Origin: JBHHYR01 sp046757585
GTDB taxonomy: Bacteria; Desulfobacterota; Binatia; HRBIN30
Assembly: GCA_046757585.1 (NCBI GenBank)
Contig: JBHHYR010000112.1
Coordinates: 1 to 12,528, forward strand
Reading direction: 5' to 3'
Length of the DNA: 12,528 bases
Below, one piece after another: positions 6,826-12,528 of this stretch. Below the pieces are notes generated by a model that had not been told where the DNA came from, did not search any database, and was given only the letters and a program-made list of their open reading frames with translations. Made by a program: the position numbers and the translations under genes. Within the stretch, counting starts at the first letter, position 1, and every line of letters begins with the position of its first letter.

Positions 6826-8058
6826 CTACCGCGTCAGGATGGTCACGCACATCGCGGCGGCGTCGGTTCCGATGGCACCGCCACCGTTCTGGGCCAACGC
6901 GACCTTGGCGTTCTCAACCTGCCGCTGGCCGCAGCGGCCTTGCAGTTGTTCCGTGAGCTCGACGATCTGTGCAATCCCGGTGGCCCCGACGGGGTGTCCC
7001 TTGCGGAGCAGGCCCCCGGACGTGTTCACCGGAACACGGCCCCCCAGCCGCGTGGCGCCGGAGTCGATCAGTGCACCGCTTTCTCCCTTGGCGCACAGCC
7101 CGAGGGCTTCGTAGGCCATGAGCTCGGCTGGAGCCGACGCATCGTGACACTCGATCACGTCGAGATCGGCGGGGCCGACAGCGGCCTCGTTATACGCATC
7201 CGTCGCGCAGACTTCGACGGTGCCCGGCTCGTCGGGCGCATGGTCCCACCCGGAGTGCAAGACACTCGCAACGACCCGCACGGCATTGCGGACGCCGTGC
7301 GCGCGTGCCGTGCCCTCGCTCATGACCACCACCGCCGCGGCGCCGTCGCCGATCGGCGAGCACATGGGACGCGTCAGCGGCTCGGCGATCATTGGCGCCG
7401 CCAGCACGTCGGCGACACTCAAGACCTCGCGGAACTGCGCGCGCGGATTCATGCTTCCATGGTAAGAGTTCTTGGCCGCAACGGCCGCAAATTGCTCCAC
7501 CGTGGTCCCGTAACGCTGCATGTGGGCGCGTGCGGCGGCAGCGTAGATGTCCATGAACATCGAGCGCTTCTGGCCGGCCCCCGATCCGGCTGATTCCGCT
7601 CCCTGCGCCTTTGCACTCTGGCGAAGCGCTGCAAGGATGGGCGCCAGCATCTCGACGTCGACGGCCCCGCTAAAGGCTGCAAAGCTCTTACGCTTGTCGG
7701 GGTCATAGAGCTTTTCGACGCCTAGGGCGAGTACGGTGTCGTAAAAGCCGGCCGACACCATCGCACAGGCCTGGTGCAGCGCCGTGGACGCACTGGCACA
7801 GGCGTTTTCGACGTTCACCACGGGGATGCGACCGACGCCCATGCTGCGCAGAATGACCTGGCCCCGGATGCATTCTTGCCCGGTCACGAGCCCGGCCGCA
7901 GCGTTGCCGACGAAAGCCGCTTGCAGGGCGCTCGCCTCGATGCCGGCGTCGGTGAGAGCCGCTTGCACGGCCGCCGCTCCGAGTGCCTTCAAACCGGTGT
8001 CCATGTGTTTTCCAAACGGGGTCATGCCGACCCCTGCGATCACTGCCTTGAAGCGCAT
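6826..8058 (-). CDS. Thiolase, SCP2/lipid-transfer type (acetyl-CoA acyltransferase)
   Basis: A 410-residue thiolase-fold enzyme expected to cleave a 3-ketoacyl-CoA with CoA. The nucleophile is Cys87 in NVENACASAS. The two His motifs are Cys304-His305-Asp306 and Gly354-His355-Pro356 (GHPVGATG). The C-terminal end has a Gly-rich NGGG loop at 391-394 but lacks the second Cys of the CxG motif found in classical thiolases. That combination marks the SCP2-type branch, which serves lipid and steroid side-chain degradation in several bacteria and contains some retro-aldolases. Aldolase members usually work with a DUF35 OB-fold partner; none is in this window, and Cys87 is kept, so thiolytic cleavage is favoured. 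The ATG at 8058 has GGAGAGG at a suitable distance. It sits 40 bp behind the nitroreductase gene in the operon. Family firm, chain length and substrate unknown. Confidence 0.92.
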   Translation of the reverse strand: MRFKAVIAGVGMTPFGKHMDTGLKALGAAAVQAALTDAGIEASALQAAFVGNAAAGLVTGQECIRGQVILRSMGVGRIPVVNVENACASASTALHQACAMVSAGFYDTVLALGVEKLYDPDKRKSFAAFSGAVDVEMLAPILAALRQSAKAQGAESAGSGAGQKRSMFMDIYAAAARAHMQRYGTTVEQFAAVAAKNSYHGSMNPRAQFREVLSVADVLAAPMIAEPLTRPMCSPIGDGAAAVVVMSEGTARAHGVRNAVRVVASVLHSGWDHAPDEPGTVEVCATDAYNEAAVGPADLDVIECHDASAPAELMAYEALGLCAKGESGALIDSGATRLGGRVPVNTSGGLLRKGHPVGATGIAQIVELTEQLQGRCGQRQVENAKVALAQNGGGAIGTDAAAMCVTILTR

Positions 8059-8098
8059 ATGTGCCGTCCTCTCCGTTTCGATCGCGGTGTCCCCGTGC

Positions 8099-8887
8099 TC
8101 ACAGCAAGCCGTTCCCTTTGATCCCTAAGGCGTGCTTGAGGTACGCCAGCTCCGCCTCCCGCCACGGCAGCGGCGCCGCGTCCTGGATCATGCCACTCCG
8201 CCTCAATTCGTCTACGATAGGCTGCGAGCGGGGGAAGGGGTTGCCGAACCGGTTCATGTGGAAGAGCTTTTCGAACGGCTGGCGTGGTCGCTGGCCCCCG
8301 GCTTCGGGGCTCTCCGCCGGGTACCCGACAGTCTGCAGCAGCAGCACGCGGCACGTCTCGGGCAAGCCGAGGCTGATGCGGATCTGATCGAGGTTCGGCG
8401 ACCCCAGACAGCAGGTGCCCAGTCCTTGCTCGAACGCCATCAGGGTCGCCTGGGCGATGCCTTGCCCGCAGTCGAGCTCTCCAAGGCCCGGCTGCTTCAG
8501 CTGCTCTCTCAATGAATCGAAGATGGGAATGAGTTGGTTCTCCAGCGCTTCCTGCTTGCCCTCGCCGAACCCGAGCGCGCCCGCTGCCAGCAGTTCTCGC
8601 AACCGATCGGCTTGTTCATCCACGGCAGCCGTGTCGATGTACCAGACGATGACCACTGGAGCGAGCCGGATCTGGAATCCCGCAATCGGAGCGGTGAGCG
8701 ACTCGACGACCTCGGGTGCGGCACTATCACGAAACACCACCACGGCGCGCAAGCTGCCGACGTTGCCCCAGTGCGACGCGAGCCGCGCGGCCTCGAGCAT
8801 GCGTTGGATCTTTTCCGGCTCGACGGGCCTATACGGTCGCAGAAACCGCGACGATCGCCGCCGTCCAATGACCTCTCGCAATTCCAT
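8099..8887 (-). CDS. Nitroreductase-family FMN flavoprotein
   Basis: A 262-residue NAD(P)H/FMN oxidoreductase of the nitroreductase fold. The N-terminal FMN-phosphate motif is Arg9-Arg10-Arg11-Ser12-Ser13-Arg14-Phe15, followed by SHWGN (38-42). The second half has the dimer and flavin region GIAQATLMAFEQGLGTCCLGS (143-163) and GYPAESP (188-194), then the family's C-terminal Arg/Lys plus HxxxFG-like element (His210 to Gly215). About 45 further residues follow, longer than minimal nitroreductases of about 200 residues. The ATG at 8887 has AGGAGG immediately upstream on the minus strand. It lies 26 bp after the acyl-CoA dehydrogenase and 40 bp before the thiolase, so it belongs to the lipid operon. 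In this setting it may reduce an enoyl, quinone-like or flavin partner rather than a nitro compound; that role is inference. Family call is good. Confidence 0.85.
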   Translation of the reverse strand: MELREVIGRRRSSRFLRPYRPVEPEKIQRMLEAARLASHWGNVGSLRAVVVFRDSAAPEVVESLTAPIAGFQIRLAPVVIVWYIDTAAVDEQADRLRELLAAGALGFGEGKQEALENQLIPIFDSLREQLKQPGLGELDCGQGIAQATLMAFEQGLGTCCLGSPNLDQIRISLGLPETCRVLLLQTVGYPAESPEAGGQRPRQPFEKLFHMNRFGNPFPRSQPIVDELRRSGMIQDAAPLPWREAELAYLKHALGIKGNGLL

Positions 8888-8913
8888 CGCAGATCCTCCT
8901 GGGATGCACCGGG

Positions 8914-10119
8914 CTAGAGCTTTGCGGCCCCGACCAGGCTGAGCACCTCGTTACAGCCGTCTTCGATCATCGCCGCCCGCGCATCGCGGAGGAGCTTCTC
9001 GATCGGGTACTCGCGGCTGAGGCCGTTGCCGCCGAAGATCTGGAGCGCGGCGCTCGCGGCCGAAAACGCGGTGTTCGTGCAAAACACCTTCGACGCAATC
9101 GAGTACTGCACGAGCGGCGGGTTGGTCGTGTTGTAGAGCATGACTCTCCAGGCGAGTGAACGGGCGGCTTCCACCTCCATGAAGATCTTGAACAGACGTG
9201 CCTTCACACTCTGGTGCTCGAAGATCGGCACGCCCCCCTGGATGCGTTCCTTAGCGTACGCCAACGCGTACTCCAAGGCAGCTCGCCCTACGCCGACGAA
9301 GATGGCCCCCATGGAAGCGTTCGCCAGGGTGAGGACCGCTTCGACCACTGTGGCGTAGGCCTCCGGCCCAACCACCATGTAGTCCGCGGGGATCCGAACG
9401 TTGTCGAAGAAGATCTCTCCCTGGTTCAAAGCGCGCTGTCCCAGTTTGTCGAGCGGCTTGCCACGGGAGACGCCAGGAAGGTCGAGCGGTACCAGGGCGA
9501 CGCCTCCGCCTCTGAACCCCTGGCTGGGATCGACCGTGCAGAACAGCGTCGCCACCGTGGCGATGCTGCCATCGGACACCCACGCAGCCTTCTGCCCGTT
9601 GATCACGTAGTGGTCGCCATCGCGGCGGGCCACGCAGTTTGCTTTGAGCTTCGGATCACCGAAGTGCGGTTCGGTGACCGCCAACGAATCGCTGCCGTGA
9701 TCGGGCTCCGTCACTGCCCAGCAGCCGATTTCCCGATTGTCCGCGCCACCGAAGCGCTCGATGAGCGCCGGCCGCCCCGACATCTGTGCGAACATCTTGT
9801 GGAAGCCTGACACGCCTAGGCTGATCGCAAGACCGGCGTCGCCCCAGCCGAGCTCCTCCGAAATCAGGAACCGTATGCGTGCTTGCTCGGCCAGGGGCAC
9901 CTCCGTGCCCGATGCATCGAGTACGTCGAGATGCAGGTCCCAGTACTGCCGGAAAGTATCCCAGAGGATCGAGTCTGGCGCGATGACCATCGCAGGGTCA
10001 GGTAGCCGGTCCAGCGCGGCACCGGCAGGTCGCATGACTTCCCGGGCAAACTTGCGTGCTGTGTCCCGAATGGCCCGTTCCTCGTCGGTGAGCGTCACCT
10101 CGAGATCGACTAGCGGCAT
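8914..10119 (-). CDS. Acyl-CoA dehydrogenase
   Basis: FAD enzyme of 401 residues, normal for the family, that would desaturate an acyl-CoA at C2-C3 and pass electrons to ETF. Motifs (numbered from the ATG at 10119): CWAVTEPDHGSDS (133-145), the flavin and substrate strand; NGQKAAWVSDG (174-184); AKERIQGGVPIFEHQ (289-303), corresponding to the usual R-FG-PI-QQ; and GGNGLSREYPIEKLLRDAR (363-381). The catalytic Glu usually lies in a YEGTNE-type motif. Here the aligned motif is Glu386-Asp387-Gly388, so Asp is at the catalytic Glu position with a Glu just before it. I recall this IEDG form in other annotated members, so it may define a subgroup with altered substrate or rate. An in-frame GTG start 12 codons further upstream is rejected because GGAGGAGGGAG precedes the ATG. 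First gene of the minus-strand operon, directly downstream of the putative operator. Confidence 0.92.
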   Translation of the reverse strand: MPLVDLEVTLTDEERAIRDTARKFAREVMRPAGAALDRLPDPAMVIAPDSILWDTFRQYWDLHLDVLDASGTEVPLAEQARIRFLISEELGWGDAGLAISLGVSGFHKMFAQMSGRPALIERFGGADNREIGCWAVTEPDHGSDSLAVTEPHFGDPKLKANCVARRDGDHYVINGQKAAWVSDGSIATVATLFCTVDPSQGFRGGGVALVPLDLPGVSRGKPLDKLGQRALNQGEIFFDNVRIPADYMVVGPEAYATVVEAVLTLANASMGAIFVGVGRAALEYALAYAKERIQGGVPIFEHQSVKARLFKIFMEVEAARSLAWRVMLYNTTNPPLVQYSIASKVFCTNTAFSAASAALQIFGGNGLSREYPIEKLLRDARAAMIEDGCNEVLSLVGAAKL

Positions 10120-10125
10120 GGATCG

Positions 10126-10136
10126 CTCCCTCCTCC
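10126..10136 (-). promoter_or_regulatory. Strong ribosome binding site of the acyl-CoA dehydrogenase
   Basis: On the minus strand this reads GGAGGAGGGAG, ending 6 nt before the ATG at 10119. It decides the start against the upstream in-frame GTG at 10155. Confidence 0.7.
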
Positions 10137-10184
10137 GCACGGGTGTCAAACTCACCCTCGCCCGCTCGGATCACATCCCCGGTA

Positions 10185-10202
10185 TCCTACCGACCGGTAG
10201 GA
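10185..10202. promoter_or_regulatory. Putative TetR-family operator (perfect inverted repeat)
   Basis: TCCTACCG-AC-CGGTAGGA is a perfect 8-bp inverted repeat with a 2-bp centre, in the 273-bp region between the divergent acyl-CoA dehydrogenase and alcohol dehydrogenase genes. Its core ACCGACCGGT is like operators of TetR-family repressors that control fatty-acid and lipid genes. On the minus strand TAGGAT (10189-10184) resembles a -10 box (4 of 6 bases) and overlaps the left arm, so a bound repressor could block the acyl-CoA dehydrogenase promoter; no matching -35 is visible. The regulator gene is not in the window. The palindrome is seen; the regulator class is inferred. Confidence 0.6.
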
Positions 10203-10204
10203 CG

Positions 10205-10238
10205 GGATGATCCTAGGCACCTTTACGGATGATCTAGG
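10205..10238. repeat. Imperfect direct repeat GGATGATC(C)TAGG
   Basis: GGATGATCCTAGG at 10205-10217 recurs as GGATGATCTAGG at 10227-10238, one base shorter. The starts are 22 bp apart, about two turns of the helix, so both copies face the same side of the DNA. The pair begins 2 bp after the operator palindrome. It may bind a second regulator or an activator; no function is shown. Confidence 0.45.
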
Positions 10239-10382
10239 TCACCCGGGCCTTCTCCCCACCTGATCCGCGGGCTCTCCCAGGCCTCCGCAGCCAAGCCTGC
10301 CCCCGGTGTGGCCCGGGATCACTTGACCCCGTCGGCCGTTCGGCATACGTAGGCGCGTTTCCGGATATCAGGGCACAGCATC

Positions 10383-10387
10383 GGAGG
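10383..10387 (+). promoter_or_regulatory. Ribosome binding site of the alcohol dehydrogenase
   Basis: GGAGG lies 5 nt before the ATG at 10393 and supports that start. The intervening stretch from 10239 holds GC-rich sequence with no promoter that I can defend. Confidence 0.6.
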
Positions 10388-10392
10388 ACAAG

Positions 10393-11487
10393 ATGGTCAA
10401 GGGCGCAGTGATGTACAACTTCAACGAGCCGCTGACAGTCGAGGCGGTGACGCTCAAGGCCCCGCGTGAGGACGAAGTGGTTGTGAAGTTGATCGCCAGC
10501 GGAGTGTGCCACTCGGACCTATCAGTGATCCAGGGGAAGTTACCGTTGCCTCCGCCGGTGATCCTGGGCCACGAAGGCGCGGGGGTGGTCGAAGAAGTTG
10601 GAAAATCCGTGACGGACGTGCAGCCGGGTGATCATGTGGTGCTTTCGTGGGTGCAGAACTGCGGCAAGTGCTATTACTGCACTGCCGGCCGGTATCACCT
10701 CTGCGACGCGGGTGTGCGTGCGGCGATGGAAGGGGACGAGGTTGTCTTCGAGAAGGACGGACTGGGCATCAGCCGTATGGCTGGCGTGGCGTCCTTTGCC
10801 GAGCGGACCGTCGTCCGGTCCACGGCGGCGATCAAGGTGCCGGAGGACGTGCCACTCGATAAAGCGTGCCTGGTCGGGTGCGGTGTGATGACCGGCGTGG
10901 GCGCGGCAATCAACACCGCGCAGATCCGTCCCGGACAGACAGTGGCCGTGTTTGGGTGCGGCGGCGTGGGCCTCAACGTGATCCAGGGAGCCACGCTCTC
11001 CGGCGCATCACAGGTCATCGCCGTGGACCTCGTCGAGCAGAAGCTCGAGTGGGCGACAGAGTTCGGTGCCACGGACACGCTCAACGGCAAGGACGTGACC
11101 GACGTTCCGGACGCGATCCGCGGTCTGACGGGCGGCCTGGGCGTGGATTACGCTTTCGAGGTGATCGGCGCGCCCGCGGTCATCACGCAGGCGTTCTTGT
11201 CGGCCAAACGCGGGGGCAAGGCCGTCATAGTCGGCGTGCCAGGGTTCGGGCAGGAAGTGACGATTCCGGGCCTCATGTTACCGATCGAAGAGAAGTCCTT
11301 GATCGGCTCGCTGTACGGTTCAGCCAACATGCGCCGTGATATCCCGAAGCTGATCGATTTGTACATGCGGAAGAAACTCAAGATCGACGAGCTGATTTCC
11401 CGGCGCATCAAACTCGACGACATCAACGCAGCCTTTGACGCCATGCAGGGGGGCGAGGTTGCCCGCAGCGTGATCCTGTACAATTGA
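10393..11487 (+). CDS. Zinc-dependent alcohol dehydrogenase (medium-chain family)
   Basis: A 364-residue cytoplasmic MDR enzyme that oxidises an alcohol to an aldehyde or ketone, or the reverse. The GroES-like N-terminal domain has the catalytic zinc ligands Cys39, His60 and Cys163 (VGCGVMTG), with Asp42 and Glu61 nearby. The structural zinc lobe has Cys90, Cys93, Cys96 and Cys104. The Rossmann domain has GCGGVG at 188-193, and Asp212 at the end of the second strand points to NAD rather than NADP. Between the structural lobe and the catalytic core a loop at 105-131 carries several acidic residues. The overall pattern resembles class III-type and NDMA-dependent alcohol dehydrogenases; I cannot decide between them, and no mycofactocin gene is visible. 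First gene of the plus-strand unit divergent from the lipid operon, 58 bp before the amidohydrolase. All ligands are intact, so it should be active. Confidence 0.93.
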   Translation: MVKGAVMYNFNEPLTVEAVTLKAPREDEVVVKLIASGVCHSDLSVIQGKLPLPPPVILGHEGAGVVEEVGKSVTDVQPGDHVVLSWVQNCGKCYYCTAGRYHLCDAGVRAAMEGDEVVFEKDGLGISRMAGVASFAERTVVRSTAAIKVPEDVPLDKACLVGCGVMTGVGAAINTAQIRPGQTVAVFGCGGVGLNVIQGATLSGASQVIAVDLVEQKLEWATEFGATDTLNGKDVTDVPDAIRGLTGGLGVDYAFEVIGAPAVITQAFLSAKRGGKAVIVGVPGFGQEVTIPGLMLPIEEKSLIGSLYGSANMRRDIPKLIDLYMRKKLKIDELISRRIKLDDINAAFDAMQGGEVARSVILYN

Positions 11488-11545
11488 CGCTCCCGCGAGT
11501 GGGCGTTGGTTCCTGCTGGGCACCGCGCGTGTGAAAGGATTCGAC

Positions 11546-12528
11546 ATGCCCCGTCGCCGGAACCTCTTGGGAGGCGTTCTCACTACGGCGTTGCAGCGCT
11601 GGAGCGCTCGCCGAATGCACTACACCCGCGACGATGCCGAACGGCTTGTGGCACAGATGCGTGACGAGGCCGCACGCTCCGGGACGGGTCCGTTCGGTCC
11701 GCTGCGCCTCTCCGGCTATCGGGGCCTGGCTGAGCTTCCCTACTTCGCACGCGACGCAAGTGGTTCGCTCCGGCTCACTGTGGATGGGCTACCACCGGTG
11801 TTCGATCTGCACACACACCTCGGTTGGTCGCAGCTCGTCGCCCCGCGGGTCGACCTGCTGCGCCGGACGCCGCGAACCCGTTACTTTCTCGACTGCGACC
11901 GTGAGGAGCCACCGTGCACGCTGGACCTGGACGTCTACGTCAATGCGAATTTCACCCCGGCGATGCATCGCGACATGTCCCGGGAGATTCGCAATAGCCT
12001 GCTCCGCGGCAGTCGCGCCGGTGCGACGCACACCATTCCCAATCTGCTCGCGGAAATGGATGCGCTAGGCGTCGCACGGGTGGCGATCCTGCCGATTGCG
12101 GTCGGCCTGCCGTTCAGCGCCGACCCCACCGAGCATGTGCTCGGCGCCATTGCTCAGGCTGGCGTCGGAGACCGGCTGATCCCGTTCGCGTCGGTCCATC
12201 CGCGCGACGCGCGCTGGCGTGAGAAGCTGCGCCGCTACGCGCGCCGTGGGGTGCGCGGCCTCAAACTGCACCCGGAGATGCAGCGCTTCTTTCCTGACGA
12301 TCGCGCGGCCATGCAGGTCTACGAGGAGTGCCAGCGCCTGCACCTCCCGGTGATTTTCCATGCCGGCCGATCGGGGATCGAGCCGCAGTTCATGCGCAAG
12401 TATGCGCTCATGCGACGCTACGCGGCGGCGCTCGACGGGTTTCCCCAGCTGCCCTTCGTCCTCGGTCATGCCGGCGCCCGCGACGTCGCGGACGCCAACG
12501 CGTTGGCACGGCAGCATGCCAACGTATG
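11546..12528 (+). CDS. Amidohydrolase-2 family metal-dependent hydrolase, 3' end outside window
   Basis: A TIM-barrel metal hydrolase or decarboxylase-like enzyme, open to the right edge with 327 residues visible and no stop. Metal and active-site signatures in order: FDLHTHLG with His89 and His91 after the first strand, VHPRD (His218), GLKLHPE (Lys240, His242), FHAGRSG (His272) and LGHAGA (His308). This is the usual order for the amidohydrolase_2 superfamily, which includes hydrolases and ACMSD-like decarboxylases; the final Asp motif lies beyond the edge. About 85 residues precede the HxH motif, longer than typical members that begin close to it. The first residues are Arg-rich (MPRRRNLLGG) followed by a short hydrophobic run, which weakly resembles a twin-arginine signal but is interrupted by further charges. 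The ATG at 11546 follows AAAGGA. It follows the alcohol dehydrogenase by 58 bp and is likely in the same operon. The substrate is unknown. Confidence 0.87.
   Translation, partial: MPRRRNLLGGVLTTALQRWSARRMHYTRDDAERLVAQMRDEAARSGTGPFGPLRLSGYRGLAELPYFARDASGSLRLTVDGLPPVFDLHTHLGWSQLVAPRVDLLRRTPRTRYFLDCDREEPPCTLDLDVYVNANFTPAMHRDMSREIRNSLLRGSRAGATHTIPNLLAEMDALGVARVAILPIAVGLPFSADPTEHVLGAIAQAGVGDRLIPFASVHPRDARWREKLRRYARRGVRGLKLHPEMQRFFPDDRAAMQVYEECQRLHLPVIFHAGRSGIEPQFMRKYALMRRYAAALDGFPQLPFVLGHAGARDVADANALARQHANV

Noticed and set aside
6520..7593. Plus-strand open frame of 357 codons across the ligase start and the thiolase end
   Set aside because: Antisense to two solid genes and rich in His/Arg/Gly with no family features.
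10242..10317. CCCGGGCC and GGCCCGGG as a long-range inverted repeat
   Set aside because: Only 8 bp, mostly made of a self-palindromic CCCGGG, 60 bp apart, and expected by chance in GC-rich DNA.
10323..10351. TTGACC followed 17 bp later by TACGTA as a promoter for the alcohol dehydrogenase
   Set aside because: The -35 part is good but the -10 part matches only two of six bases; not strong enough to annotate.
11488..11510. Terminator-like hairpin between the alcohol dehydrogenase and amidohydrolase genes
   Set aside because: The arms contain a mismatch and a wobble pair and no T run follows; the two genes are more likely cotranscribed.

Overview
This is a GC-rich, gene-dense bacterial window with eleven protein-coding genes, two of them cut by the window edges. 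The organism is most likely an uncultured, lipid-catabolising environmental bacterium. The C-terminal module of the propeller protein at 2906-4132 (paired Asp-rich loops inside a cysteine-flanked, dockerin-like unit) resembles modules I associate with Candidatus Binatota/Desulfobacterota_B. That assignment is an inference from one protein style plus the gene mix; Actinobacteria or Myxococcota are not excluded. I see no RNA gene, CRISPR array, insertion sequence or integrase.

Layout. Region A (1-5081, all + strand): the end of a membrane-linked sensor histidine kinase; a small DUF4345-like membrane protein followed 18 bp later by a universal stress protein; an atypical short-chain dehydrogenase (SDR) lacking the usual catalytic Tyr and Ser; a secreted seven-repeat YVTN beta-propeller with a dockerin-like tail; and a double hotdog acyl-CoA thioesterase-like protein. 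Region B (5143-10119, all - strand) is a compact operon read from right to left: acyl-CoA dehydrogenase, nitroreductase-like flavoprotein, SCP2-type thiolase, AMP-forming acyl-CoA ligase, with gaps of 26, 40 and 75 bp. Region C (10393 to the right edge, + strand): a zinc-dependent alcohol dehydrogenase and an amidohydrolase-2 family metal hydrolase that runs off the window.

Regions B and C diverge from a 273-bp non-coding region. It holds a perfect 8-bp inverted repeat with a 2-bp centre (10185-10202) of the type bound by TetR-family regulators, plus an imperfect direct repeat about two helical turns apart. The simplest reading is a regulated catabolic unit. An acid is activated to its CoA ester, oxidised by the dehydrogenase and cleaved by the thiolase; the alcohol dehydrogenase and hydrolase may prepare substrates, and the thioesterase in region A may release end products. 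No canonical enoyl-CoA hydratase is present, so the pathway is either completed elsewhere or is not ordinary beta-oxidation. The substrate cannot be read from the sequence.

The most interesting points are the operator palindrome, the catalytically degenerate SDR, the complementary motif losses in the two hotdog halves, the Asp at the expected catalytic Glu position of the acyl-CoA dehydrogenase, and the flavin nitroreductase inside a beta-oxidation operon. I found no clear evidence of a wholly new defence or mobile system.
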